Positions 1 through 36,900 of a stretch of DNA of 64,000 nucleotides are shown in pieces. The first letter of the stretch is position 1. The number at the start of each line of letters is the position of its first letter. The stretch spans positions 195,001 to 259,000 of the forward strand of contig CAUJNA010003035.1 of the NCBI GenBank assembly GCA_963377175.1. The letters are read 5' to 3'. Under the pieces are notes generated by a model. It had not been told where the DNA came from. It saw only the letters and a program-made list of their open reading frames with translations, and made no database searches. This stretch comes from Effrenium voratum (taxonomy: Eukaryota > Sar > Dinophyceae > Suessiales > Symbiodiniaceae). The position numbers and the translations under genes were made by a program.

Positions 1-42
1 AAGCTCTGGAGGTAAGCGGAGGAAACAGAAAACACCCGCCAG

Positions 43-108
43 GAATGGGAGCAGGCGGTAGATGCACGCCTCAAAGAGGAGCTCCAAAAGTTGGAGAGGC
101 ACAAGTGA
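43..108 (+). CDS. 3'-terminal exon of an unidentified upstream gene (partial)
   Basis: The frame from GAA at 43 runs 21 codons to TGA at 106-108 and ends in a charged, helix-like tail (KEELQKLERHK). An acceptor CGCCAG|G lies directly before it, matching the AG|G rule seen across the window. A GTAAGC donor-like site at 12 suggests that positions 1-11 belong to the previous exon, but the 31-nt gap is very short and the phase does not clearly match, so I start the exon at 43. The rest of the gene lies left of the window. No family is recognisable from 21 residues; the composition suggests a coiled coil. Confidence 0.4.
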   Translation, partial: EWEQAVDARLKEELQKLERHK

Positions 109-2562
109 CGGGAAGGGGGGCGGGGTGTCTCGGCAAGCGGCTTGCTGTTACTCACCCGGATTTTCGGGTAGGGAATCTTGGGGGTAAATTAATTCACTAG
201 GACTGAAGTTCTGGGACTTGCTAAAGGAATCTTGTTCCAGAGTGTTTGTTTGGTTTTGGGTTTCTTACCCCCCGAAGTTCTGAGACTTTTGGTCTTGGGA
301 AGACCATTTGAGGGGCAACTCAGGAAGCGATGTTTTGATGTTTGAAGAGACATTTTGTTGAGACTGTTGGCTTAGCGTCCGGGGTTCAGGTTGAAAAGCC
401 TGGCAAGTGATTAGTGACTTGATGGCGAGTGGAGAATTTGTCACCTCTCAAGGGGTTGACAGTCCTCTGCCGGCTCCTGGCATTCTGGTTCTGAGATGTC
501 CCTACCCTCACCCCTACCATGAAAGGTGCTCTAACAGCCTTTAACATTTCTCACTTCGCTGCTTGTTCGGATGTTCTGTGTTTGTCTTATTCTGATTGTT
601 CCCTCTTTGGCTTTCTCTGCCTTCTTGACATTTTGGCTCTCTGGCCAGTCGGGCTTTCCTGGCTGCCTGAGGAAATGTCAACCAGCCGAGGTGTGTGACT
701 CGTCAGAGGTCGACGCAAAAACCAAACCGGCGGACCCCCCTTTTGATTGCCGTCCTCAATCCCGAAGGGCCTCTCTAAGTTGGGGAACCCTCAAATTTCA
801 TGGGTTTCCTGCGGCCGTTTCTCTTGGAACCGCCCCCCAAGCTCAAAAGAAGACAGAGAGGCGGAGCGGACGTGGCGTGACTTTGGTGCAGGAAAGTGAT
901 CCCTGCCGATGCTGCTGGCCAGCTGGAAAGAAGAGGCAGGGATAAACCGAGAGGGTTGAGGGGGGAAGCCCTGGGCCCCCGAAAACGATGTGGTTCTGTT
1001 GGATTCAAAGGAGCCCTTTGCCAACTCCAGGACTCCCCAAAGGTAGGTTCTGGTAGAGGCGGCACAGGTTCGATGCACTGCAAGTGGTTTTGTGATGGGA
1101 TGGGTGACGGACAGGCTGGTGCGCGATTTTGGCTGCGGCGGTCTTGCGTGATCCCATGGTGCAATCGTGACGAGCTCATCTGGGGCTAAAACGAGCTCGG
1201 GTCCCAATCTGTGAGTCATACTCTATCTTCCATGTTGCCATGGAAACTGACAGAAGCTGGAACCTGGTCCCCTACGTACCTTCTCTCAGCTTCCACAGCA
1301 ACGCGGAAGGTTTGAACATGGGCTAGACAGTGATAGATGTAGATCTGGGTGAGCGAGAATCAAGGCACGTTTGGAGCGTGTGTCTTCGTCTGGCGTTTCC
1401 TACACCTGGCGACGGCAAGTGTTCAAAGGGAAACCCTGGGCATTCCCAGTGTTAGCTCAAGTCTCACAAGCAGAAACGGAACTGTGGGGGCTGGGATTCT
1501 TTGTTTTTGATGTGATTTAAAGGGAGGTCTCCCCCCTGCTCTAGCCTGGCGTTTCTTGCGAGCCTGAGAGCTCAGAGAGTGGCCTTAGCTGGCAAAATGA
1601 AGGTTTGGAGAGGAGAAAGCGGGGCCTAAAAGCTCAAGTTCTCGCAGAATGAGACCCCCCACCAAAGTTTGTTTTCCCTCGAAATGAGTGGACTGTCGTC
1701 GTTGGCTTCTTAAAGCTATCGCGCATAGTCGGACCACTTTTGTTACATGGAGCGAACGTGACATTTGGACAGACAAGTCCCGACAAAAACTCCTACTTTG
1801 GAACCCCCCAAACCCTGTGCAGATGTGCCAACTTTGAGTGAACCGTTTTCACCAATTTGGTTTGCCAATGGAACGGAGGCCAACCGGGGTGTTGTCCAAA
1901 TCGATTTTTTTCTTGGCAGCCGGGTGTCAGCAAGAGGCCACCTTTGTTGACCTACATCGCAAGTCAGCGTGCGTGTTCAATAGCCTTCGACTTGGGTATC
2001 CTCAAAGACTTTAGGAAGCTAAGAAGCCCAGAAACTCCCCTTCCAACAGTGAAGTTGGTGTTCAGCGATGATCGACATGTTCTTGCCTTTTCCGGTCTCA
2101 ACATTAAACATTAAACATAGAAGCCTCCCCCCGTTCCGTACAAAAGAAGCAGCAAAACTGTTCTAGTTTGTTTTGTGTTTGCTTTTACAACCTGTTCTAC
2201 ACGTTTGTCATTCTCTTGTATTTCGCAATCTTGGCATTTGAGGTTTCCTCCGCCGTTCAAGGGTCAAGTCGTCCTTTTGTTAGGTTCTCCAGATTCCTGT
2301 AAGGGTTATAGAGTTTCCAAGTTCTTGAACCCAAAGCAACAAAACACACTTGGGCTTGGGTTTCTTGAAGGGCAGCCCTCTTCCTGTTTTTTGTTTTCGT
2401 TTTTTTTCTTTTCTCTTCTTCTATTTTTGATAGGAGGCCCAAACGGGTCCTCTTTCTGGGGGGGGGCCCGTCTTTCTGCCGGCCTTGCTTTAAAGGGAAA
2501 AGGCCCACACGGGTCCAACCGGTCCGCCAACCGGCCGCCGGGCGGGCGCCGCCGGGCGCCAG
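109..2562. other. Intergenic stretch without a convincing gene
   Basis: I see no exon with good codon use, AG|G acceptor and donor here. Open frames at 571-945 (+) and 775-1219 (-) overlap each other, have no recognisable motif and look like chance. A T-rich tract (about 2388-2430) and an AT-rich tract (2690-2745) flank the first helicase exon. Confidence 0.5.
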
Positions 2563-26531
<23,969 letters not shown>

Positions 26532-28888
26532 GCCGGACGCCCCTGTCGAAGCGGCGGGAGCGGTGGAGTTAGGGTCCGAGGCTCTTTGATTTGGTATACC
26601 GAATTTGTTGACCTGGAGGAATATGGGCTGGGGAGAGGGCTAGGGCGAGGGGCTGCGGGAGCGAAAGTTGACCCGGGTGCATGAGGGGCGTCTATGGTTT
26701 AGCCCTTTCTTTGACTGCGAAGGCTCCTGCCACGAAAACCACAGCGCGGGTTCGCTGTGTGCGAGGCTTGAACAACTGTCACATGGCGTTAGGCGTTAGC
26801 CACCAATCACTACTCTATCGGCTTGAAACGACTCTTGTCTCAAAATGAGGGAACGCTCAAGATGGTTGGTTCCCTTTGGTTTCCATATGTTCAAAGAACA
26901 CATGCACATGTATGATAGTTTGCATTAGAAGTGTGTGAGCGCGCTGGGCCATAATTATCTTCTTCACTAGCACGTGTTGTATGGCACACATTTGTGATCG
27001 GTTTTAGGAGATCCTGGAAGTGTCCCCTTTGACACAGCAAACAAGACAAGTCGGAAATCCAATTAAGGCGACTTACAGAGAAGATGACCCAAGAACCCAA
27101 GAGAGATGGCCTCAGGCTTTACTTGACGCTCTGGAAATTTCATTCGAAAAAGGTTGCCACTTTCTGTCAGGATTCAAAGGCCCAAACCCCCCACCGGAGT
27201 CTCGCCGCTGAATGACTGGAGTAGCTTGTTCAGAGGTTGGGCAAATCTCGTTGCAACCCAAAGGGCTTTGGCTTGCAGATTTCAGCCCAGAAGGATGTTG
27301 CTTTTTCCTCAGGGATTGCATGTTGAGTTACACGTCACCCAGCCCTAGCGAAACTGACTCGCTTGAACAGTGGTTTCAGCATGCAGACAATGCCCGAAAT
27401 CCCTGGCTTGCGGCTTGCGACTTGACGGGATCCAGCTGGGCTCAAGACCGAAGATTCCATCTTGTTCCATGTCCTCCAGGCCGCACGCGTCAAGTCGGGT
27501 AGCTGTCGGAAAGGACGAGTAGTGGTCAGCTTGGCGCCCCGAAAATGACGCCCTTTTGCGCGGTGTTCGAAGGAACACCCGCGTACAGCACACAAGTGCC
27601 AACCTCTTTTCGGGGTCCTCGATTTTCAGAAGATCAGGTGCTCCTTGTTTCCTTTGCATGCTTTGTACTTCCTATAACCGGTGCCACTCATCAGGAGGGA
27701 GACAACTAGTGAGAAGGCTTCCCTTTCAACACGAGCGCACGCTGGTGGCTTTCGGAGATACCAAGGGGAGTGATAAAGTGGCCAATGGGATGGCCCAGCG
27801 GAGAGAGCGAGTGATGCTCCCGACACAACCCTTCTGAGAGGATAAAGCATTTCGCTTTCCTGGCCATTCAAAGTAGCATCTCAAGTTCGCATGGAGATTC
27901 TTCTCAAGTGGAGGCGAGAAAAGGCGGCGTTGCTTCGCTTGCCGCCAGCTTCTTAATACCCCTGGGCCGCGAAAGCCATGAGGCCTGTTGATTGGAACAC
28001 CCCGACCTTGTTGAGCCTTTAAAGGGAACCACGAGGTCTGGTAGTTTGAACCGTAGCTTGAGTTGGACTCCACCATGAAGCCCTGAAACCGCTGCATGCT
28101 GCTAGTTGGAACCAAGCAACCATACTTGGAAGATGCAAGGATCCAGGTTGCTCAGGGAGATCAGTTTGCTTCTCCAAGCAACTCCAACTCCGCGCCAGGT
28201 GGTGTTGAAGCTATGGCCAAGCCGAGGCTAGGGGTGGGCTCGGGTGCAGCTTTGGGTGTGTCTCCCAGAATTCCGCCCAAACGGATCGGCCTTGACAGGG
28301 AAACCACAAGGAAACCAGCGATTTTTGGGGTCTCCTAATTTTGAGGCAACGCACGTATTCCCTTGCGATGCTCAAGAAACCCAAAAGGGAAGGTCCTCGT
28401 CCTTGAAAACGGAATCCGTTCCAGACAATGGATGGGTTTTTTTTGTTTTTCGTCCCATATTAATGTGCATAATGACGTATATGTATATACGTATCTTTGG
28501 GGAACCCCTTCTGATCCGCTCGAAAAAGGGGAACCCAAAGACAACCAAAGGCAACCATCTCTGCCAGACATCAGAGGCACGCAGTCGAATCGAGATTCTG
28601 AGATGCGGTGCAACTGAGCAAAAGCCTGAGCCGTGTGCCCGTTGAACCTTGTCCCTATAATATTGCGGCATATGTTTTGGCGCATGTGGGCGACACCTTA
28701 AGTACATGGAAGATCAACGCTACCTTCTGCACAGATGAGTGAAGTCGGCCTGGGGCATTCAGCGTTTTCACACTAGCATCGCTGTAAGGACAGCTTGCAA
28801 GGAGCTTCCTTCCCTTCTAGGCTGCCCGGATTCTGGCAGCGTGTAGGTACGACTTGAATGCAGATGGCGAGACAACGTGGCTCGTGGG
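26532..28888. other. Stretch without clear exons, downstream of helicase motif Ia
   Basis: No DEAH, SAT or HRxGRxGR-like coding pieces are visible here. Short open frames on both strands lack motifs. A minus-strand frame at 26218-26463, lying before the last helicase exon, reads somewhat protein-like but has no context. Confidence 0.45.
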
Positions 28889-29124
28889 ATGTCTGGATCA
28901 CTTTCCGATGAGTTGGTCAAGCTTCGGGTTAGCCTTTCCCGTGCCGAAAGGCAATTGCTAGGTCTTTCTGTCTTTCTTGGGGTATCCTTTGTGGTTTTTT
29001 GTTTTTTCTTCTTTTTTTTTGTTTCTGTGCGTTTCAAGGGAAGAATATTCCATCCATCTACCAGGTGCCTGATCCTCGGCTTGGCCGCCGGGGCACCCAT
29101 TGGGGAGGGTGTGGCCGTGAAGGA
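28889..29124 (+). CDS. Possible first exons of an unidentified gene (28889 onward, 29065-29124)
   Basis: ATG at 28889 opens MSGSLSDELVKLRVSLSRAE and continues to a GT site near 28962. After TACCAG|G at about 29065 the frame CLILGLAAGAPIGEGVAVKE is gene-like. Codon use fits the window's exons. No family is recognised. They could be the start of the transporter gene beginning in earnest at 33066, or an independent gene. Confidence 0.3.
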
Positions 29125-29225
29125 GGGGGGTTGGCAGATTTCGGGCGTCGTCAGTGAGCCGGCAGAAACCATGCGCTTGTCGAGCAACTGTCAGGTGGCA
29201 GCCAGCGATACCCAGTCATTCGCAA

Positions 29226-29319
29226 TGAATTACTGTCAGGCCCTCTCAGAAGACATGCTCTCGCGGGCAAGCAAGTTGACGAGGCTGAGATCCGGTATGG
29301 CGAGAAGGAGTTTGATGCA
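29226..29319 (+). CDS. Coding-like exon with two possible frames
   Basis: Frame one reads ALSEDMLSRASKLTRLRSGM; frame two reads HALAGKQVDEAEIRYGEKEF. Both end at a GT donor after GCAGAG at 29319. Acidic/basic balance favours the second, acceptor phase the first. Function unknown. Confidence 0.35.
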
Positions 29320-29906
29320 GAGGTACTCCCCATTACATTACATGATGTTGCCTGACAGAATTGTCATACAGATTCACAACTGTCCGGTTGGTTTGGCTAG
29401 CTTTCGGCAGCCTTAGCATTTGAGACACTTCCTTCACAAGCTACATGCCTTTGCCTCTCCATCTGTCTATCCAGTTATCGGAGTCGACTGCGCGACAGCC
29501 GCCTGGCTTGTTTTCAGATCCTGTGATGACCCATGAAAACTCAAACTGACAACCCCAGCAACGCCAATGCACGTGCAGCTTTGGTCCTGGGCCTTCCTCT
29601 GATTTCCTCCCAACAAGTTATAATACTCGTAAATGTGGATCAGGAGACAGTTAAAAAACATCTTTGTGCCAGTACCGAGGAATACACAAAGACTACTGAG
29701 CCAGTAGAAAGGGATGGTGAGGCGGCCCTGGAACCCTCAATTTGTTTGGGGGCCTTTACAACTCACACGATCCTCCGCATTTGGGAAGTTGACTCTTTGA
29801 GCGCACTAAGAGCTTTGTCGCGTTTTGAGAAAGGACACCGAGAACCAGAAAAAGAACCCGAAAGGGACAGCAGTCTCTCAGAACTTAGAACTTGCGCAAG
29901 GCTAAC

Positions 29907-29972
29907 ATGAGCACTTTCAACGGCCAGCTTCATTCCAAGGTGCAGGCCTGCGTGGCCATCGTCCGCGTGGAG
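29907..29972 (+). CDS. Coding-like exon (VQACVAIVRVERLEQI)
   Basis: ATG at 29907 starts MSTFNGQLHSKVQACVAIVR and VERLEQITT up to a GC donor (ACAG|GCGGAC). An AG|G acceptor also lies inside (TCCAAG|GTGCAG), so the ATG may not be used. No family recognised. Confidence 0.35.
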
Positions 29973-31098
29973 CGGCTCGAGCAGATCACCACAGGCGGAC
30001 AAGCGGGGCGCTGGCTTTCGGGGGGGGGGCGGAGAAAGTGGACACGTAGAGGTGATTTGGCGGACGAACCAGTGGTGCGCGTGTTTTGCCTTTACCTCCT
30101 TTTTCTTTGGGTGAGGTTGCCCTGGTTCTTTTTCCTTTTGCCTGGGACGGGTTTCCTTCAAAAGCAATTGCCACCGAAAGGGTGCCTTAGTTTCACCAGG
30201 GCCACTCATGGTTGCAGAGTCAAATCCTCGCCCCCAAGGAAGGCAGGTGCAAAATAGACTCCTGTCCAATTTTTCTGCGGCGCAGCTCACTCCCACTTTG
30301 AACATCGAGCATTTTTTTCTGCGACCGTCGGTACCGGCGCCCCAGTTTTCGGTTTTGGGCCCCGAGGCCACCGAGAGAAGCCGAGCGCCGGCAGGTGTGG
30401 CTTCCGCCCCGACTTCGGCCTTGCAGGACGCGGGCGGGTGTGCGGGTGGCGGCCTGGTGCGGAGTTTGGGCGCTGGACGTGGTTCCATTGCTTGGGTCAG
30501 CAATGTCCACTTGGGCTGCGGTTTCGGGGCACTTGTTTGGGAAGAGGGCTGCATGAAAAGGAGCAATGTGACTTGTTCGCATGTCAGCGCGTTGTAGAAG
30601 ATTGCATTCCTTCGCATTCATCCGGCTTCAGATCCGTAGCAAGAGTCATTTCAGGGGAGTGACTAGTGACTTGGTGACGGGCGAAGGACCCAGAAAGGCC
30701 CCTGGGCTTCCAGGTGACCTTCAGACCTCGCTCTTGCTGGGTGCGAGGAGATCCAGGTTCCCGTGAAGCACGGGCAGAGGCGCGAGAGATCATTTTTATT
30801 TTTTTATTTTTAAATAATCAATTAATATTATTTTATCCGGGCGGATGTGGGATAGGCATGGCGGAAAACCAAACTTAGCGTGCTAGTCTGGGTTTGCCTC
30901 AAGAGATGTTAATGGAACGCCCTCTTGCGAGCCAGGCGTGTGGCCGGAACACCGGAGAACCGGGCCCAGAGAATTGGTTGGTGCTTCTTCAGCAATGTGA
31001 ATGGTGTCCACAAGAGAGTCCCGTCTCCAATTGAGAAAACATGCCCCCACCCCCCTGCAAAATACACGCATACACACACATGCACATAACCCTATGCA

Positions 31099-31272
31099 TA
31101 TTATATATATATATATATATATATATCTCTTTATGCCCTATGTATACATACATTATGTATATGTTATACATATATAAATATATATTCATAGAATAATATA
31201 TATATATACATATATACACATATGGATATATGTGCATATGTATATGTATATGTATATATATATAGATATACA
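31099..31272. repeat. TA-rich microsatellite cluster
   Basis: Long (TA)n runs mixed with CATA and GTATATAC words, the most AT-rich stretch of the window. It lies just upstream of the coding-like segment at 31349. Confidence 0.9.
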
Positions 31273-31348
31273 CATAAAACACTAAATGCACCTTTTATGT
31301 TAGTATACATTTGCTTGTACACACAAACCAATCATTTTCCATGGACAC

Positions 31349-31462
31349 CAGGGACGTCCTCCACTCGGTTTCTGGCGCGAGGTGGCAGCTGGAGTCCTTC
31401 GCGGCGGGCGCCACCTTCGGGGTGGGGGCTCTGGCGGGTCCGGTGGCGGGCGGTTTGGGGCG
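31349..31462 (+). CDS. Coding-like exon, A/G-rich (RWQLESFAAGATFG)
   Basis: After CACCAG|G the frame reads DVLHSVSGARWQLESFAAGA and FGVGALAGPVAGG, then a GT donor. The second half is hydrophobic and could be a membrane or amphipathic helix. An alternative frame is glycine/arginine rich. Its phase relation to the transporter exons is not established. Confidence 0.35.
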
Positions 31463-32473
31463 TACCAACTCAACGAATTCTATTGGGTCCATCAGATTTT
31501 CTTTGGGGCGCGCCATTCACATGTCACTTCCTCTTCTTTGCATTTTGCCAAGGGATGTTAGGACTTCAACTTTGCGCCAACTCATGGGTTGTCCACTTGA
31601 CTCAACCACGAAAAGTAAAGCTTTTAGAAGGAGAGCAGAAAGCAACCGAGTCCTGACTATCGTGACTCGTGATTCCTGACTAGGAATGGCCATCCTGGGC
31701 GAGTGGCCGCACTCCCCAAATCAGACTTTTGGCCCCTTTGGGAAGACGAAAAATCCTGAATCGTTCTGAAAAGTTGAGTATCGGCGCCAAACAGGAGAGC
31801 CGAAGTGTTCAGCCTTTGCCAGGGGCATCTAACATGGACCCCGGACCACACCGCCAGAATTGTTGGTCCTAGGTCGACCTCCAGATTCGTCGGTTTGCCT
31901 TACTTTGTGGGGTGGTGGGGGATGGGTCGGCAGAGTACATGTCCTTGATATAAAGGCCATACAATGATCGCATATCAGACTTTTGGGGGGTAGCTTTTGA
32001 TTGTAAAACCATGGGACCGACTTCCTGGACATCATATTTCTTGGGACCATTTTTGAGTGGCAGATCTTGGGTTTCTCTGATTTTGTTGGGGCTGGGGCGG
32101 TGTCACACACCCTTCGAGGTGCTCAGCTGCTTGCTGGTGCTGAGCTTTCTGATGGGTTGCCAGGCGCCTCTTCGTTCCTTGGGCCCTGCCGTTGTTGGGC
32201 TTGGAGTTGGGGTTGGTGGGTTCAAACGTTTTGGCGGGGTTTTGTAGGGTGGTTTGTTCGGTTGATTTCTATGGGAGTTGACCATGGGATTGTCGGTCTT
32301 TGAATGGGCTTGCCCCCTTTTGGTGCATGGCTTTAACAGGAAACCAAAAGGAACGCCACGGGTTTCAAAGGCTTGCTGTCGCTGCAAGGGGATCTTTTCA
32401 GGTTTCAGGGACAAATCTGTGCGCGGCAAGAGACTGGCACTCCGGATGGATATGCTTTCTGGGTTTGTTGCAG

Positions 32474-32821
32474 GCGGAGCGCCAATTCGCAAGGGGTATT
32501 GGTTGGACGCGCAGCCTCTTGGCACGACAGTTGCCACACACGCTGGGCGAGAGTCAAGACTAGCAGACGGATGCAATCTTTGCTGCTGGAGAACATGATT
32601 TGGCCAAGCTACAGCTGATCGCATACATAGAAAGAGCTCGATGGCAAAGGCCACATAAAACCACTCGGAACTTTGAAAGCGGCAACGGGACATCGCAGAA
32701 GCACAAAAGCAGACAAGCCATAGAAGAGCATGCACTTCGGATTCAGATGGATGCTACACCAGTGCAGAACTGTTTTTATGAGAGGCCCGAAGCATATGAT
32801 TCTGCCACTATGTCATCATAG
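32474..32821 (+). pseudogene. Coding-like stretch interrupted by one in-frame TAG
   Basis: From TTGCAG|G at 32474 the frame reads AERQFARGIGWTRSLLARQL to TAG at 32561-32563. The same frame then continues for 85 codons (AIFAAGEHDLAKLQLIAYIE, HKSRQAIEEHALRIQMDATP, CFYERPEAYDSATMSS) to TAG at 32819-32821. No family is recognised. It may be a processed pseudogene, or a terminal exon ending at 32563 followed by chance. Confidence 0.35.
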
Positions 32822-33065
32822 CCCATCCCGGGCCCACCCCCCCAAAACAGAAGAAGGTAATGTTGACTTCAGATTGCTCGGATTGTTCTGCTTGAAGGGG
32901 ATTCATGCATAGCAGGATGACATTACTCTGAGTCTGGATCTGAAGTGTGGGGAAAGAAAACATGAGGTAAGGAAGGCAGAGCACCAGTCAAGCAAAGAAC
33001 AACCGCCCCTTTTGCCCGGCGAATGGGCGAACTGCTTTTGTGCCGCACGGATCGCATCTCCGCAG

Positions 33066-33927
33066 GTGCTGCAGTTCTCGCCGAGTAAGGAGCCGGAGAA
33101 GTTTCAGGCAAGACCTTTGCGAAATTCCCGCGCGCGCCGCGCGGAGGAGTCAGTTTTGGAATAGGGGTCGGACATATTTCCCATGGTAGTTTTGAACGTC
33201 GTTTTCGGGATTGTGGCCAAATTCAAAAGCCATTCCGACAAACCCATTCGATGCCAATCGGGTACAGAGATAGAGAAAAGCAGAGTGAACAGAGGCAGTG
33301 GCTTTGAAACCGGTCCAGTCACCCGGGTTTCGAGTGCGAGTGGCTGGTTGTCCAATGAGCATTGGAGTTTCCCTTGGACGAAATACGGGAACCAGAGGAC
33401 GGGCGCTTGTTCTTCAAACAAAACTTCAAACAAACACACCAGGCCTACCTTAGCCAGCAAACAATGACATGCTCGATTCCGGCACATATTCAGGGACCCG
33501 CATTCATGTCAAACAATTTCAGAATCCTTCCTGAGGGAAGCACAACCTCACACAAACCCAGACCATGGCTGTGGGGAGCGTACCACACGGGTTCAGGGAT
33601 GTTGATCAGTTTGTGGATAGGGCCTTCTCTTTGTGTAGGGTAGGGGTTCCTGCGGGAAACATCAACCCAAGCCCTGAGCACGGCCCACTCACATCAACTG
33701 AGGGAAAGAAAACACAAAGCCAGGCCATGGCTCAGGCTTGGCCAACCAAACATAACCCACCCATCGGTAGACCTTAGCAGACCTGACGAACCAGAGCCAT
33801 GCTCCCGTGCCGGGCACCCAGCCCGGCCCCCGGCCCGGGCACCCACCCGTGTCGACAGGCGGCTCCCGTGCCGCCGGAGGAGCGCTTGCCGCGCGCGGCC
33901 GAGCCGAACGAGTTCGGCTCTGCTGAG
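33066..33927 (+). CDS. Transporter exons 1-2, cytosolic N-terminal region
   Basis: VLQFSPSKEPEKFQ (33066-33107, GC donor) joins in phase 0 to AAPVPPEERLPRAAEPNEFG and SAE (33859-33927, GA donor). If unspliced, the frames run to TAG at 33162 and TGA at 33955 respectively. The segment is proline/glutamate rich and probably cytosolic. Assignment to this gene rests on phase and order. Confidence 0.5.
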
Positions 33928-36900
33928 GAAGGGTGGTGCGGGACTGCATGGACATGAGGCGACTGTTTTGCCATCAGGCTGTGGGTCAAAATAGGGTAAC
34001 CCCAAAATGGGTTTCCCTGGTAAGTGGAAACATGGACTAAAACCTGCGGTCGCCTGGCGGATTAATTTTGACCCATACCCACCAGTGTTTGCTTGGAATG
34101 TTTTGTTAGAAACTGTGTCTGCAAAGCAGCATTGGGAGGGGTGCTGCCGCCAAACAGAAGCACCCGGTGGGAACAGAGTGTGGTGTTGAAGGGCATTTTG
34201 GGGGTATCCTCCTATGTTGACACCTACCCATTTTGATTTATCTGGACCCAACCGAAAGATCATGCAGGGCGATCAAAGCCCGCTACAGAAAGTGTGCTTC
34301 CGCGTTTGAATCGCCATGTTTCTCGAGCCTCATATTTGGTGAAGCATTTCCCACATGCCCACCTTCTCTCTTTTGTCAATCCTATGCGACGAAGACAAGC
34401 AAAGTGATGGGACAATCGTACTTGCAAGGGAGATGCCTAGTAACCTCTGACTTGGCGCCCATGAAAGCGCTTCTACCCACAAGAGGCACAGCGGTTGCGC
34501 AAAACAAATACTGGGCTGATTTGAGCCACATGGTCCACATGCGAAGAATTTTAACGCTTTTCGGCTTCTATGGGCTCACGTTACGTTGTTGGCTTTCTTT
34601 GGGCATGGGGCCCGATGTCAGAGGCGTCCAATGAAACGGCGGATCCGCGGCCCACGAGGCATGCAGATAAAGAGGTTCTCCTGATAGTGGCCTGAAGTAC
34701 TCAAGCGACCTGCATGGCATTGAGATAGGCACTAGGCATGTTGCCCTTCAGGCCCTTCTAGGTTACTGGGCTCGGGTCCGTCGGGAGGTTGCAATTCCCA
34801 GGAAGCAGATTTGGCCATGGCTCATAACCTATGGCTCCATTTTGGGGCGGATGAACACCCATGTACCACCTATTTTGATGTTCACCAGGGGTACAGGGTG
34901 TTGACCCACAGCCATTTGAGTACGTGCCCAAGAACCCCCCCACCCCCCGGCACCAGGGGGAGTCGCTGCACCTCTTCTGGCCCCGGTGCCGGTGGCTGGC
35001 GGGCATGCTCCTAGTGCAGCCAGGGGCCTCAGGCTGCTGACTGCGGGGGACCAAACCAGAGTCCTTGGCGCCGCGGTTGGCCTTTGAAACAATTTGTGTT
35101 ACTTCTTGCTTTGTCCTTGTTTTTAGTTTTCCTGGTTTTTCTTCTTCCACTGCTTGCGGGGGGGAGATCGGGGAGGACATTTGGCAGTGGACGTTTTATA
35201 AACAGCTCTTCAGGAGGTGATTTGACTTCTGACAGTGCCTCCCTTGCTTTACCCGGCTTCCCCATTTTCCTCGGTGGTTCTGAACACCTTTTAGCATGGC
35301 CACTACTTGGCGAGCCCTTTTTGGGCGACGTCTACAGGGTTCATTCCTTGTTGCGGGCGTGAAGGTTGGAAGCACAGTTGGAACCCACACGACGGACACC
35401 AGGCAGTGAAAGTGCCCTTTGCAACTCAACCATAGCTTGCACTGGTGAGGGGCGCAGCGCGACCTCTAGTGACCCAACGCAGGTTCCCGGCAGCTCTAGG
35501 CTTTGCTTTCCTCAATTTGTTGGGAGCAGATGTTTCCTAACAGGTCTCCCTATATTTGTCCTTCACCTTTTTGCCACTTTTACAGCGAGCTTCCTTGTGG
35601 ACCCTGGGGAAACATGTGTACAACCTTCCTAGAGCTCAGAATTCTCTTCCCCCCTGCCTTCCATTCTGTTTGCATGACCTTTGCCGTGCCAAAGGAGGGT
35701 AATATTCAGATTAGCGCAAGACGGAATCCATCATGTTGTATTATACTGTGTCTTCACTGTTCTTGGCAAGTTCTTTGGTTCTTTGGTTCTGCACATTTTT
35801 CGGGTTGGGGCTGCAAAAACTCACCGTACCAAAGGTTGTGGCTGTATTGTTTTTGTTTTATTATTATTATCATCATGATTGTTATTATTTTGTTTCATTT
35901 TTTTTTAAGGGGGGGGTAGTGTTGAAGGTTCTTTTTTTTCGGCGTCTCCGGCGCCAGGAGCGTCTCCAGCTTCATCCTCGCGAGGTTCGAGAACGTGGTC
36001 GCGAGGCGGGGCAACCGAAAACGAACACGGTCCTCGAAAAACACGGCGGCAGGGAGCGACCAAGACCGAAATGAAATGGGTCGGTGTTTTTCCCGTATAG
36101 AGAAAAGCAAATCTAGGTTTGGGTGGGTATTTTACCCAAAAAAGCAATGATAGAAGTGGCTGTGGCTCGAAAAACCGGATTTCCTTTTGGTGGATCAAAA
36201 ACCATTTGAAATGGCTCAATCGAGATTTGGTGGATTTCCTTTTGGTGTTCCTTCAAAACCAACCAAGGGGATTCCCTCAAAAAAGACACATTCACATATG
36301 GCTGTCGTGGGTCAAAACCAATGGTACCAAAATGGGTTCCCCTGGTAAGTAGAAACATGCACCAAAACCTGCGGTTTGCCCCTCCTGTTTAATTTTGAGC
36401 CACACCGAAATGGCTGTGGTTGTCACAACCTTTTGGTTTCCCTTCAAACCAACGTGGAAAAGGCTACCATCTCAAGAAAAAAGAGACAGACCCGTTTCTC
36501 TTTGACAAGTTCAATGAATCTTGGGGCATGGGTGTCCAACCATCAGGAGCCATGTTACCGGCTTGAGACTCGGTGGGGAAAGCCGCCTGCATTACCCTGC
36601 AAAGTGACCCACACCCAACGCCCAGTCAGGGTGTAATGCTAGGTTTAGGAGTACCGAAACCATTTGAGCAACAACTTTACCAGGGTTTGCTAGCAAGCAG
36701 TTGGGGAAATTGGTGATTTGGGAACCAGTCCAAATATTTGGTTCACCAGTCACACCAAAACGCAACAAATGCCGCCCATCCACACGGGGCGCCCTGAGAT
36801 AAGCAAACATATCAGTATTATCTTCTCGCATATCTTTACTCGTGGTTTAGAGCGTTTGAGTTTTGGCTCTTTTGGTACTTGTTTGCAATCTCTAGTATTT

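Noticed and set aside
29763..30617. 284-residue minus-strand open frame
   Set aside because: No motif, poor codon pattern, and it overlaps a plus-strand exon candidate at 29907; likely chance in a GC-rich region.
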